A DNA stretch of 49,402 nt from Lentisphaeria bacterium (GCA_017450705.1 JAFSTC010000105.1:1-49402), one strand, 5' to 3'; numbered from the stretch's first letter, positions 1 to 8,369 are shown. The notes: generated from the sequence alone by a model not told the origin. Translations and numbers: made by a program.

Positions 1-628
1 CCAGCCGGGCGGAGGTGAGGGTCCGTTCCGCAGCCTCGCGGATGGAGATGAGAAGCCGTTTTTTCCCCGTGGCGACTTCGGTGATCCACACGCCGTCGTC
101 CGCGGCGGGACCTTTGCGGTAGGGCACTTTCTCATCGGGCAGAATGACGCCGTAGCCGCCCTGGGTGCGGCGCATGGTGCGCAAGTCCGCCGAAACGATG
201 AACTTTCCGTCGGGCGACGCGTGGTAAACGGTCCCCTCCAGTTTGCGCCATGCGCCCGTCAAGGGATCCAGCACCACGGCGTGCGGCTCCCAGACCGACG
301 TGTCCACGTCGTTGAAGATCAGCTGGTGATCGGACGCCCCCCAGTTGATGTTGGCGCCCATCTGGTACTCCCAGCCCGCGGTCTCCCAGACCTTTTTCGC
401 CTCTCCCGTCGCGAGATCGACGACGTAAATGCCGCAGCGGTCCCCCGGCTTGGGGAAAGCGTCCTCTTCCGGCAGCTGAAAGACCGCAAGATACCGCCCC
501 GAGGGACTCAGGGGACTGGTGTCGAAAAAGCGGTGGATCACGTTTTTCACCTTCGGCGTGAGACACCACACGGGGACCGCCGGAGCAAAGTCCGTGTACC
601 GGGGAAAACGGCCGTCAAGTCCGATCAT
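1..628 (-). CDS. Oligogalacturonate-lyase-like beta-propeller protein (3' end outside window)
   Basis: The N-terminal 209 residues are present and the rest runs off the left edge. The start ATG (626-628) gives MIGLDGRFPRY. The protein then shows repeated propeller blades with Ser-Pro-Asp/Ser-Gly turns (LSPSGRYLAVF, ASPDGKFIVS) and VVDLATGEAKKV and VLDPLTGAWRKL strand pairs. The stretches GANINWG, IFNDVD and RRTQGGYGV are typical of cytoplasmic-looking PL22/oligogalacturonate-lyase-type propellers in PVC bacteria. No signal peptide is visible. It is the last visible gene of a four-gene leftward cluster and starts 17 bases after its neighbour. Enzymatic activity cannot be judged without the C-terminal half; a non-catalytic WD40-like protein is equally possible. 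Confidence 0.7.
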   Translation of the reverse strand, partial: MIGLDGRFPRYTDFAPAVPVWCLTPKVKNVIHRFFDTSPLSPSGRYLAVFQLPEEDAFPKPGDRCGIYVVDLATGEAKKVWETAGWEYQMGANINWGASDHQLIFNDVDTSVWEPHAVVLDPLTGAWRKLEGTVYHASPDGKFIVSADLRTMRRTQGGYGVILPDEKVPYRKGPAADDGVWITEVATGKKRLLISIREAAERTLTSARL

Positions 629-645
629 GGTTTCATCCTTTTTTT

Positions 646-1455
646 TCAGTCGCGGACCTCGTCCCCGTGCTGAACGAGGTAGTCGCGCACGATCTTCTGC
701 GAATTCAATCCCATGCCCATGACCGCGTTGGTGCAGACGATGACGCCGTCGATGCGCTTTTCGCGCCACAGTCTGCGGTAGAGTTCCAGCTGGGAGTACA
801 TTTCTTCGTCCGAAAGGGGACACATATCGCCGAAGTTGTAGAGATAGCATCCGGCGTAATGCTGTTTGCCCGGCGTCATGGCGATGATGCGGTCGAGATT
901 TTCCGCCGCGTGAGCCAGATCCTCCCCGGTCCACTGCCAGAAGGTGATGACGTCGGCGGCCAGCAGATGGGCGGAGCAGTCGAATCCGAACAGGGCCGGA
1001 TAGCAGACGATCCAGAGTTTCATGGGCCTTTCCGCGGCATGGAGCTTCGCCGCCATTTCGCGCATGCGCTCGGGCGTCACCCGGGCGCTTTTGGTCTCGG
1101 CGCAGAAAAGGTCGTCGAGGATGCCCCCGGTGACGTTGGGGAATTTTGCCGCCTGCCGGAGAACTTCGTCCAGATCGTCCGCGCCGCCGTTGTTGCACAG
1201 GCTCGACGTGTCGCCGATCACCGACCACACCACCTGCCGGAAACTCGTGAGTTTTGCGGATTCTCCGTCGAAGGGCGGCCGGGGCTTGCCGTCGAAGACC
1301 ACCCGGCAGCAGTTGGGAATGCCCAGTTCCCTCGCCCCGTCCTCGGGCGAAACGGAACTCGGGCCTGAAAAGCGCCAGAGTTTCTGTATTTTTTCGGGAT
1401 TGTAGGCTCCGGCGTCATGTCCCCAGATCCAGAAGTCGTCACGAAAACAGGCCAT
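646..1455 (-). CDS. Uncharacterised protein of catabolic cluster
   Basis: The predicted protein has 269 residues and starts MACFRDDFWIWGHDAG. I do not recognise a named family. Alternating hydrophobic strands and helices (VTGGILDDLFCAE, MKLWIVCYPALFGFD, ADVITFWQWTGEDL, HYAGCYLYNFGDM, IDGVIVCTNAVMGMG) suggest a TIM-barrel of the sort found in glycosidase-like or sugar-isomerase-like proteins; that is inference. GTGAG lies a few bases before ATG 1455. A longer start at 1485 overlaps the previous stop as ATGA and would add 10 residues, so translational coupling is also possible. It sits between the phosphotriesterase-like gene and the propeller gene and is probably co-transcribed with both. No signal peptide is visible. 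Confidence 0.6.
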   Translation of the reverse strand: MACFRDDFWIWGHDAGAYNPEKIQKLWRFSGPSSVSPEDGARELGIPNCCRVVFDGKPRPPFDGESAKLTSFRQVVWSVIGDTSSLCNNGGADDLDEVLRQAAKFPNVTGGILDDLFCAETKSARVTPERMREMAAKLHAAERPMKLWIVCYPALFGFDCSAHLLAADVITFWQWTGEDLAHAAENLDRIIAMTPGKQHYAGCYLYNFGDMCPLSDEEMYSQLELYRRLWREKRIDGVIVCTNAVMGMGLNSQKIVRDYLVQHGDEVRD

Positions 1456-1481
1456 ATTTTTTCTCACTTTCGAATATTTTT

Positions 1482-2498
1482 TCATTTGGCCAGCATGGCC
1501 AGCGGATTGGCGCGCAGGATCTTTTCCTTGAGCAGTTTCTCCGGCACGCCCAGCTTCACCAGCAGGGGCAGGATGGTCTCGAATATGTGACCGTATCCGC
1601 CGCCCCCGCAGGCTTTGAGCATGCATTTGAGACAGATGTCGTTGGTCAGCAGCAGCTGATCTTCGAAGCCCGAAGCGATGATCCGCGCGGCCAGTTCCGC
1701 CCGCTCCCGGTCGGTGATGAATCTGCCCGCGGCGAAACCGCCGGGCTCCGGCGTGAACTCCTTGCCGAAGTTGTCCAGCTGGACATAGACGCCCCGGCGG
1801 AGAAGTTCGGCGATGTACGCCTTGTCGGGCGTCACGTCCGAGTGACAGATCACGATGCGCCGGGGCGGCACGCCGTATTTGAAAAGAATGTCCGTCGCCT
1901 CCAGACCGTTGGTGCACCACGGGTAGACGTGGACCTGTACGGCCAGTCCCGTTTCGCGCTGGGCCATGGCGGCGGCGCACAGCGCCTTGCGTTCGCCGGG
2001 CAGGATCTCGCGGCTCGTGCCGATCTCGCCGATGAGACCGGGACGAATGCCCGTGCCCTCCGCGCCGTCGCGTATCTCCGCGACAAGATGCTGCGCCAGT
2101 TCTTCCGCCGTGAGCGCCGCGACCTCCGCGGGATGGGCGTCGCCCGTGTACCAGCCGCAGCCCATGACGATGTCGACGCCGCTTTCCTGTGAAAGGCGTT
2201 TCAGTTTGACCGGATCCCGTCCGATCTCCCTGAGGGTGCAGTCGGCGACGACGGTGCATCCCAGTCCGGCCAGATGCCGCAGTTCGGCGAGGGCGGAGTC
2301 GTAACCGTCGACCTTGAGGTTGTCCGTCATGCAGTAGGGATCGCGCATGAGGGCGGGCCTGTCGGCGGGGGTGACGGCCCCCGCGCGACTGCCGGGCGCG
2401 GCCTGATTGGCGAGGTCGATGAACATATGCTCGTGCGAGAGCACCATGCCGCAGGCCCCGGTCTCCACCGGGCCGCGGACCGTCATTATCTGAGCCAT
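1482..2498 (-). CDS. Phosphotriesterase-family (PHP-type) amidohydrolase
   Basis: This 338-residue protein belongs to the amidohydrolase superfamily, COG1735 type. Visible metal-site elements are the HxH pair in SHEHMFID (His22, His24), the GEIG segment in which Glu takes the bridging place of the carboxylated Lys (as in E. coli PHP), His in QVHVYPW, His in VICHSDVTPD, and the late Asp in LLTNDICLK. Family members act as lactonases or esterases; the substrate here is unknown. The gene lies 17 bases after the M24 gene and shares its ATGA stop with a possible start of the next gene, so the three are very likely one operon. A role in opening a lactone or related intermediate of the catabolic route is inference. 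Intact and normal length. Confidence 0.85.
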   Translation of the reverse strand: MAQIMTVRGPVETGACGMVLSHEHMFIDLANQAAPGSRAGAVTPADRPALMRDPYCMTDNLKVDGYDSALAELRHLAGLGCTVVADCTLREIGRDPVKLKRLSQESGVDIVMGCGWYTGDAHPAEVAALTAEELAQHLVAEIRDGAEGTGIRPGLIGEIGTSREILPGERKALCAAAMAQRETGLAVQVHVYPWCTNGLEATDILFKYGVPPRRIVICHSDVTPDKAYIAELLRRGVYVQLDNFGKEFTPEPGGFAAGRFITDRERAELAARIIASGFEDQLLLTNDICLKCMLKACGGGGYGHIFETILPLLVKLGVPEKLLKEKILRANPLAMLAK

Positions 2499-2515
2499 GA
2501 TCCGCCAGTCCCGCT

Positions 2516-3682
2516 TCAGATCCCTTTGGTGACCAGTTCGCGGATGAAGGGCGTGATGGTCTCGGCGCCCTTTTCGGTGATGACGAAACCCTCCTCGATG
2601 CGGTTGGAGCCCGCCGGATGTCCCCAGATGCTGATGTCGCTGTTGACGCACATGCCGCTTTCGAAGCGGTAGGCGGTGTTTTCATCGGGGTAGGGGGACT
2701 CCGCCTCGGCCAGTCCGATGCCGTGCATGGGCGGATAGAGGTCGAACTCCGTCATGTTGTGTTTGGCGAATACCGCCTTCACCGCCCGGACCATTTCGCC
2801 GGAGACGGTGCCGGCCTTGAGGTAGTCCTGCTGCACGTTGGCCGCTTCGAAGAGGACGTTGAGGAACTTTTTCTGCTCGTCGGAGGCCTTGCCGATCACG
2901 AAGGGATACTCCACGGTCGAGACGTAGCCCTGATACTGCACGGCCATGGCGGCCATGAGCATTTCGCCGCTGCGCATGATCTTATTGGTGGCCCGTCCGA
3001 TGACGGTCTCGGTCCGTTTGCCGGAGCCGAAGACCATGAAGTTGATCCCCTCGGCGCCCGCCATGCGGGCCGCGCCCTCGGCGGCTCCGGCGGCCATGGT
3101 CTCGGGATTGCCGTCCACGGCGTATTCCAGCAGCTTCTTGTAGCCTTCACAGGCCTGACGTCCGGCCTCCTTGAGGCAGGCGATCTCGCTGGGCGATTTG
3201 ACCAGCCGCAGGGCGTTGAGGATGTGTCCGGCATCGACGATCTCGACGCCTTCCACCGCCGCCCTGATCCTCTCCATGATGTGGGCGGGGATGTCGAAAC
3301 AGCCAACGAGCCCCAGACGTTTGCCGCCTTTGAGGGCCGCGCCGAAGATCTCCTTGAACGAGGAGAATTTGGCCAGCGGGTAGTCGATCTCTTCGGGGAC
3401 CGACACGCAGGCGAATTCCTTGACGTTGAAGTAATCCTTCCACACGGACATCTCGAGCGCGTACTTCTCCCCCTCGGGCGCTCCCGCCAGCAGAGGACTC
3501 CCGCTTCTGGGGATCACGCACACCGCGCGCTCGAAGATCGGCCAGAAATTGCAGACGTAACGCAGATTCTCCTTGCGGTATTCGTCGCCGTAGACGGCCA
3601 CCGCGTCCAGCTTGCACTTTTCCATCTCCGCCTGGATGCGGACGATCCTTTCCTGAAATTCACTTGCCGGTATGCAGATCAT
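2516..3682 (-). CDS. M24 creatinase/prolidase-like protein lacking the metal ligands
   Basis: The 388-residue protein has the two-domain creatinase/aminopeptidase P layout: an N-terminal creatinase-like domain (about 1-150) and a C-terminal pita-bread domain (about 160-388). The M24 metal motif is eroded. The first two Asp ligands are replaced (LMAAMAVQYQGYVSTVEY where DxG...GYxxDxxR is expected), the His of MHGIGL is kept, the next Glu is Asp (SGMCVNSDIS) and the last Glu is kept (NRIEEGFVITEKG). Loss of the Asp pair recalls creatinase, but the position of the creatinase general-base His seems to be Ile (TETVIGRAT). Function is therefore open: a metal-independent C-N hydrolase or a non-catalytic homologue. 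It is the first gene of the leftward cluster, with GGAGG before the ATG and a good promoter upstream. Confidence 0.8.
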   Translation of the reverse strand: MICIPASEFQERIVRIQAEMEKCKLDAVAVYGDEYRKENLRYVCNFWPIFERAVCVIPRSGSPLLAGAPEGEKYALEMSVWKDYFNVKEFACVSVPEEIDYPLAKFSSFKEIFGAALKGGKRLGLVGCFDIPAHIMERIRAAVEGVEIVDAGHILNALRLVKSPSEIACLKEAGRQACEGYKKLLEYAVDGNPETMAAGAAEGAARMAGAEGINFMVFGSGKRTETVIGRATNKIMRSGEMLMAAMAVQYQGYVSTVEYPFVIGKASDEQKKFLNVLFEAANVQQDYLKAGTVSGEMVRAVKAVFAKHNMTEFDLYPPMHGIGLAEAESPYPDENTAYRFESGMCVNSDISIWGHPAGSNRIEEGFVITEKGAETITPFIRELVTKGI

Positions 3683-3727
3683 TTTTTCCTCCCGCCGCCT
3701 CCGCGGCTTTTCTGCTGTCCTGAAGAT

Positions 3728-3756
3728 ACTATACTTCCCTTATACCGAAAAAACAA
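3728..3756 (-). promoter_or_regulatory. Sigma70-type promoter of the catabolic cluster
   Basis: On the minus strand TTGTTT (3751-3756) is separated by exactly 17 bases from TATAGT (3728-3733). The predicted start of transcription lies about 40 bases before the M24 start codon. It faces the PocR-AraC gene, the obvious candidate regulator. Confidence 0.6.
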
Positions 3757-3806
3757 CGCGTTTTCAGTTTTTCTGTGCGCGTTTTCTGCTTTTGTCGGAT
3801 TTCGGC

Positions 3807-3837
3807 TTGCAAAAAGTCCGGGAGAGGTGTCTATTTT
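3807..3837 (+). promoter_or_regulatory. Weak candidate promoter of the PocR-AraC gene
   Basis: TTGCAA (3807-3812) and TATTTT (3832-3837) are 19 bases apart, a little long for sigma70. Only its position, about 40 bases before the ATG, supports it. Confidence 0.3.
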
Positions 3838-3876
3838 GCAGGGACAACGGATTTTCGACCCGAAAAGGAGGGCGGC

Positions 3877-4821
3877 ATGGCAAACAGCCACAGGAACAAC
3901 ACCATCACGGCGCAGGCTTTTGCCCGGCTGGGAGGCGAGAAACAGCTGCAGGAGTATTCCAAGATCATCTTCCAGCTTCTGGGGCTGGTGATCGACTTCA
4001 TCTCCGCGGACGGCGAAACACTGCGCATTTCCCGCGGCGTCAACTTCAATTCCTACTGCGCCGCCCTGCGGGCCACTCCCGCGGGCCGCGAGATCTGCTC
4101 CAAGTGCGACATGGACCACGCCCGCGCCGCCGCCGCGGAGCGAAAGAACATCTGCTATGCCTGCAGCGCCGGGCTCCATGAGATACTCGTCCCCCTGTTC
4201 GACAGCCGCGGCGAGTACATCGGCGCCATGACGTCGGGCCAGTTCCACCTCGACGGCCAACCGCTGTTTTCCCGGGAGAATGTCGCCGAACTCGCCCGCG
4301 GCTGCGGCCTCGATCCCGAAAAAATGTGGAAACTCTACCGCAGGTCCATTACTCTTTCCGCCCTTCAGGCAGAGGGTGTGACGGGGTATCTTGAGATCAT
4401 CGGCCGCCACCTGACCGGGATCCGCGAAAACCTGATCCTCATGGACCGTATCGATACCCCCGACAAGGTCGCCGAAATAAAGAAGTACGTGGAAAAAAAC
4501 TGCATGCACCGCCTGACCGTGGAACAGGTCTCCCGCAAATTCTATTTGAGTCCCGATTACCTCTCACACCTCTTCAGCCGCAAAGTCCACGTGTCCTTCC
4601 ACCGCTACCTTGCCCTGTGCCGCATCATCCGCGCCCGCAACATGCTGGCCGAAACCAGTCTCTCCGCCTCCGAGATCGCCTACGCCTCGGGCTTCGGCTC
4701 CATCTCCCAGTTCAACCGGGCCTTCAAGGCCGAGACCGGCCGTTCCCCCGGGGCCTACCGCCGCGCCGAACGCGGGCGGGCGGAACGGAAAACACTTGAA
4801 AAAACAGTACGGCCGTGCTAA
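3877..4821 (+). CDS. AraC-family regulator with PocR sensory domain
   Basis: This is a 314-residue transcriptional regulator. Residues about 20-180 form a PocR-type ligand-sensing domain, recognisable by its paired cysteines in GREICSKCD and CYACSAGLHEILVPLF and by GAMTSGQF. The C-terminal 100 residues are a double helix-turn-helix of AraC type (VSRKFYLSPDYLSHLFSR and the second motif SEIAYASGFGSISQFNRAFKAETGRSP). AAGGAG lies six bases before the chosen ATG; earlier in-frame codons have no such site. It is divergent from the M24/phosphotriesterase cluster across about 190 bases, so local activation of that cluster in response to a small ligand is likely. PocR-type domains are known from propanediol/cobalamin regulation; the ligand here is unknown. 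Confidence 0.9.
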   Translation: MANSHRNNTITAQAFARLGGEKQLQEYSKIIFQLLGLVIDFISADGETLRISRGVNFNSYCAALRATPAGREICSKCDMDHARAAAAERKNICYACSAGLHEILVPLFDSRGEYIGAMTSGQFHLDGQPLFSRENVAELARGCGLDPEKMWKLYRRSITLSALQAEGVTGYLEIIGRHLTGIRENLILMDRIDTPDKVAEIKKYVEKNCMHRLTVEQVSRKFYLSPDYLSHLFSRKVHVSFHRYLALCRIIRARNMLAETSLSASEIAYASGFGSISQFNRAFKAETGRSPGAYRRAERGRAERKTLEKTVRPC

Positions 4822-4824
4822 GTT
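4796..4824 (+). promoter_or_regulatory. Promoter of the GT39 gene
   Basis: TTGAAA (4796-4801), 17 bases, TAAGTT (4819-4824). The -10 box overlaps the TAA stop of the upstream regulator, which suggests that the glycosyltransferase is a separate transcription unit. Confidence 0.5.
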
Positions 4825-4881
4825 AAAATGCCTTCCGTGACGTCCCTGTCGAAAGCACGGCGGAAAAACGAATTGGAGAAA

Positions 4882-6435
4882 ATGAAGAGCAGAATTTCGA
4901 TCAAGTCCCGTCTGAAAATATGGTGGGAGTCTTTCGGCCGTTGTCCAGCCCGGTCGCTGGCGTTTTTCACCGCGGTCACGGGTCTTCTCTGGGTCGTCCA
5001 GACGTCGCTGTGCCAGAAGATCCTGCCGCTGGACGTCATCGAGGCGATCGTCTGGGGAGAGGAGATGCAGTGGGGCCAGATGAAGAGTCCGCCGCTCTCG
5101 GGCTGGATCGCGGCGCTCTTTTCGCGGCTTTCCGGGCACGCGGACTGGTCGCTTTATCTGGCCTTTCAGCTGACCATCGTCTGCGCGGTCTGGTTCTCGT
5201 ACAAACTGGCAAGGCAGTTTTTCGACGAACGCGGGGCGGCGACGGCGGCGATGCTGCTGTATTTCATCTACTACTACATGCCGCCCTCGATGAAATTCTG
5301 TTCGCACAGCACTCAGGTCGCCCTGCTGCCCGCAGTGGGATACTTTTTCTGGCGGGGCCTGAAGGATGACCGCCTGCGGGACTGGCTTGCGCTCGGGGTG
5401 TGCGCGGCTTTGGCCACGCTGGGGAAATATGCCGCCGTTCAAGTCCTGCTGGGGTGCCTTTTGTTCATGGCCGTCTGGCCGCCGGCGCGGAAGCGCTTCG
5501 CCTCGCCGGGGCCGTATCTTGCGGGGGGACTCTATCTGCTGCTTCTTCTGCCCCACTTCCTGTGGCTTCTCGACCACGATTTCCTGCCGATCAGACACCT
5601 CGATGCCCGTCTGAACGGCGGGGAACGGGGCGTTTGGCTCATGCTTCAGGCCCTGCTGACGATGGCGATGCCCTACGCGCTGCTGACGGCTCTGCTGGTC
5701 ATTATGAATCTGCCGGAGAAACTTCCGTGGCGCGTTTTCCGGCGCGGCGTGCCGGAAGAGCGGGATCCGCTCCGCCGTTCCGCCCTCGTCTATTCGCTTG
5801 CGCTGACGCTGATCCCCGAACTCTTTTACTTCGTGCCGACTCTCTTCGGTCAGTCCGTCATTCTGATGTGGTTCTCGTATCTGGCCGGTTTCACCGGCAT
5901 CACGGCGGTCGCGCTGCTGCCGGAGGGGGTGACGCAAAAGGTTTTCCGCCGTCTGTATGCCGTGCTGTGGGTGTATTTCATCATCCTCTTCATCGGCGTC
6001 ACCCTCGATGTTCTGAACAAACCGCGTTACCGGATCCACTCCTCTCCCGGCGTGATCGTCGGCATGGCGGAAAAATTCTACCGGGAGCGCTCCGGCGGAA
6101 AGGCCGTCCCGCTCGTCTACGGCGACCGCTGGCTTGCCGGGGTGATACAGAACTACTCTCCGCACCGCCCGCGGGCCTGCGTCCACGAGGATGTCTGCAA
6201 CATGGAGCTTTACCGTGAGCGGCTGAAACGTGACGGCGCACTGATCATTTTCAACGAAAGGACCGATTATTCCGCGGCGTTCCGCGCCTCCGGATTCGAA
6301 CCCGTGCCGCTTCACACCTTTGAATACACCTACTCGTCGCAGTTCGGCAGAACGAAAAAAGACCGCCTCACCTTCGGTTATCTGCCTCCGGCCGGGACCG
6401 CCCCCGGTTCCGCGGACAAAGCGCCGCGGAAATAG
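4882..6435 (+). CDS. GT39/ArnT-like membrane glycosyltransferase
   Basis: The 517-residue integral membrane protein has around a dozen hydrophobic segments followed by a soluble C-terminal domain (about residue 390 onward). The first periplasmic loop holds PLDVIEAIVWGEEMQWGQ followed by KSPPLSGWIAALF, the acidic signature of the ArnT/PMT (GT-C) fold with Asp51 as the likely catalytic residue. Such enzymes transfer a sugar from a polyprenyl-phosphate donor to lipid A, another glycolipid or protein at the outer face of the inner membrane; the acceptor cannot be told. ATG 4882 is preferred (GGAG just upstream) over an in-frame ATG at 4828 with no ribosome site. It has no functional partner nearby. 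Confidence 0.82.
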   Translation: MKSRISIKSRLKIWWESFGRCPARSLAFFTAVTGLLWVVQTSLCQKILPLDVIEAIVWGEEMQWGQMKSPPLSGWIAALFSRLSGHADWSLYLAFQLTIVCAVWFSYKLARQFFDERGAATAAMLLYFIYYYMPPSMKFCSHSTQVALLPAVGYFFWRGLKDDRLRDWLALGVCAALATLGKYAAVQVLLGCLLFMAVWPPARKRFASPGPYLAGGLYLLLLLPHFLWLLDHDFLPIRHLDARLNGGERGVWLMLQALLTMAMPYALLTALLVIMNLPEKLPWRVFRRGVPEERDPLRRSALVYSLALTLIPELFYFVPTLFGQSVILMWFSYLAGFTGITAVALLPEGVTQKVFRRLYAVLWVYFIILFIGVTLDVLNKPRYRIHSSPGVIVGMAEKFYRERSGGKAVPLVYGDRWLAGVIQNYSPHRPRACVHEDVCNMELYRERLKRDGALIIFNERTDYSAAFRASGFEPVPLHTFEYTYSSQFGRTKKDRLTFGYLPPAGTAPGSADKAPRK

Positions 6436-6493
6436 TTCCGCCCCGGCCGCTTCCAGAAAACCGTCCCGCCCGTGCCGTTCCCGGACAGGCACG

Positions 6494-6532
6494 AAAAAAA
6501 CGGGGAGAGACCTCGTGAAAAGTCTCTCCCCG
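6494..6532 (-). terminator. Intrinsic terminator of the GGGtGRT operon
   Basis: A perfect 11-bp stem (CGGGGAGAGAC at 6501-6511 with GTCTCTCCCCG at 6522-6532, 10-base loop) is followed on the minus strand by seven T (6494-6500). It starts 22 bases after the stop of the GGGtGRT gene. Confidence 0.9.
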
Positions 6533-6553
6533 CGGTAAAGACGGAATGCGGAG

Positions 6554-7561
6554 TTATTTGCCGGTCATGGCCTGGGCGACGGCGACCGCCACGTCGACGG
6601 AAGCGCCGACCATGGGGTTGTTGCCCATGCCGATCAGGCCCATCATCTCCACGTGGGCCGGGACCGAGGAGGATCCGGCGAACTGGGCGTCGGAGTGCAT
6701 CCTGCCCATGGTGTCGGTCATGCCGTAGCTGGCGGGACCGGCGGCCATGTTGTCCGGATGCAGCGTGCGGCCCGTGCCGCCGCCGGAAGCCACCGAGAAG
6801 AATTTCTTTCCCGCTTCCAGACGCTCCTTCTTGTAGGTGCCCATGACGGGATGCTGGAACCGGGTGGGATTGGTGGAGTTGCCGGTGATGGCGATGTCCA
6901 CGTCTTCCTTCCACATGATGGCCACGCCCTCGCGGACGTCGTCGGCGCCGTAGCACCGCACGGCCAGACGGTCGGGATTGCTGCCGAAGGGGGTCTCGGA
7001 GAGGATCGTGAGCTTGCCGGTGGCGTAGTCGAATTCCGTCTCGACGCCGGTGAAGCCGTTGATGCGGGCGATGATCTGGGCGGCGTCCTTGCCGAGGCCG
7101 TTCAGGATCACGCGCAGTTTGTTCTTGCGGACCTTGTTGGCCGACTTGGCAAGTCCGATGGCGCCCTCGGCCGCGGCGAAGGACTCGTGTCCCGCCGTGA
7201 ACGCGAAGCACTTGGTGTCTTCGGAGAGGAGCATGGAGGCGAGGTTGCCGTGTCCGATGCCCACCTTGCGGTCGTCGGCGACGGAGCCGGGGATGCAGAA
7301 GCTCTGGAGCCCTTCGCCCAGGGTCTTGGCGATCTCGCTGGCCACGGTCTGGCCGCGCTTGATGGCGACGGCCGCGCCCACGAGGTACGCCCAGCAGGCG
7401 TTCTCGAAGCAGATGGGCTGGATGTCTTTCACGCGCTGATAGATGTCGAGCCCCTTGCCTTTGGTGATCTTCTCGGCTTCCTCGATGGAGGAGATGCCGT
7501 TGTCGTTCAGAAACTTCGTGATCTGGGCGATCCGGCGTTCATAACTTTCGAAAAGTGCCAT
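6554..7561 (-). CDS. GGGtGRT protein
   Basis: This 335-residue soluble protein carries the family-naming motif in VASGGGTGRTLHPDN near residue 265, together with conserved-looking Gly/Ser-rich stretches (FCIPGSVADDRKVGIGHGN, FTAGHESFAAAEGAIG, ITGNSTNPTRFQHPV, GMGNNPMVGASVDVA). The family has no established biochemical role that I know of; it is recurrently found beside a NifU-like protein, and that is the arrangement here (12 bases apart, same strand, GGAGG before the ATG). Several Cys residues and the partner suggest a link to iron-sulfur or sulfur chemistry, but this is inference. The operon ends in a strong terminator directly downstream. Confidence 0.85.
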   Translation of the reverse strand: MALFESYERRIAQITKFLNDNGISSIEEAEKITKGKGLDIYQRVKDIQPICFENACWAYLVGAAVAIKRGQTVASEIAKTLGEGLQSFCIPGSVADDRKVGIGHGNLASMLLSEDTKCFAFTAGHESFAAAEGAIGLAKSANKVRKNKLRVILNGLGKDAAQIIARINGFTGVETEFDYATGKLTILSETPFGSNPDRLAVRCYGADDVREGVAIMWKEDVDIAITGNSTNPTRFQHPVMGTYKKERLEAGKKFFSVASGGGTGRTLHPDNMAAGPASYGMTDTMGRMHSDAQFAGSSSVPAHVEMMGLIGMGNNPMVGASVDVAVAVAQAMTGK

Positions 7562-7573
7562 GATGCTGCCTCC

Positions 7574-8284
7574 TTACGCCTTGCGGGGATTGATGACTTT
7601 GGCGGCGTCGGCGAACCGGCCGTAGCTCTTCTGGAACTTCTTGACGAAATCCTTGACGGACATCTTCTCCAGTTCCGCTTCGGGGGTCTTGTTGACGAAT
7701 TCCATCATCTTGCCCAGATTGACGAACTCGTAGCCGATGACTTTGTTTTCGTCGTCCAGAGCCAGATTGGTCACGTAGCCCTCGGCCATCTCGAGATAGC
7801 GCACACCCTTTGCGGCGGTGCTGTACATGGTCCCGGTGATGGAACGGAGCTGTTTGAGGTCTTCGAGACCGGCACCGATGGGCAGTCCGCCCTCGCTGAA
7901 GGCGGTCTGGGTGCGGCCGTAGACGATCTGGAGGAAGAGTTCGCGCATGGCGGTGTTGATGGCGTCGCAAACGAGGTCGGTGTTGAGGGCCTCGAGCAGC
8001 GTCTTGCCGGGGAGGATCTCGGCGGCCATGGCGGCGGAGTGGGTCATGCCGGAGCAGCCGATGGTCTCCACCAGAGCCTCCTGGATGATGCCCTCTTTGA
8101 CGTTGAGGGTGAGTTTACAGGCGCCCTGCTGGGGGGCGCACCAGCCCACGCCGTGGGTCAGACCGGAAATGTCCTTGATCTCCTTTGCCTTGGTCCAGGC
8201 GCCTTCCTGCGGGATCGGCGCGGGCCCGTGTTTGGGTCCCTTTGCGACGCAGGCCATCTGCTCGACTTCCTTGGTGAAGTTCAT
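7574..8284 (-). CDS. NifU-like iron-sulfur scaffold-type protein
   Basis: The 236-residue protein resembles the NifU/IscU N-terminal scaffold fold. Cysteines that could hold a cluster are in GVGWCAPQQGACKL, ETIGCSGMTHSAAMAAE and LNTDLVCDAIN, the last two corresponding to the usual spacing of the scaffold Cys residues. It is longer than IscU (about 130) with a C-terminal extension (about 150-236) without recognised motif. GGAGAT precedes ATG 8284. It is the promoter-proximal gene of a two-gene operon with the GGGtGRT protein. Its role as a dedicated scaffold or sensor for its partner is inference; it is not next to IscS, SufBCD or other cluster-assembly genes here. Confidence 0.82.
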   Translation of the reverse strand: MNFTKEVEQMACVAKGPKHGPAPIPQEGAWTKAKEIKDISGLTHGVGWCAPQQGACKLTLNVKEGIIQEALVETIGCSGMTHSAAMAAEILPGKTLLEALNTDLVCDAINTAMRELFLQIVYGRTQTAFSEGGLPIGAGLEDLKQLRSITGTMYSTAAKGVRYLEMAEGYVTNLALDDENKVIGYEFVNLGKMMEFVNKTPEAELEKMSVKDFVKKFQKSYGRFADAAKVINPRKA

Positions 8285-8369
8285 TGCGGATCTCCAAATT
8301 TTATTTGTTGAAGGTTTGGGAAATTGCCTCGAATGGATGCCGCGCTCCGGGCGCAAACAACCGTCGTTT

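Noticed and set aside
646-2685. A single 679-codon minus-strand frame covering two genes
   Set aside because: Only its last part (from 1485 or 1455) is a real protein; the rest is an out-of-phase reading of the phosphotriesterase gene.
6426-6441. GCGGAA/TTCCGC hairpin at the GT39 stop codon
   Set aside because: Six-bp stem without T run; could arise by chance in GC-rich text.
4564-6492. A 642-codon minus-strand frame opposite the GT39 gene
   Set aside because: Composition of a shadow frame; the plus strand has regular membrane helices and an ArnT-type motif.
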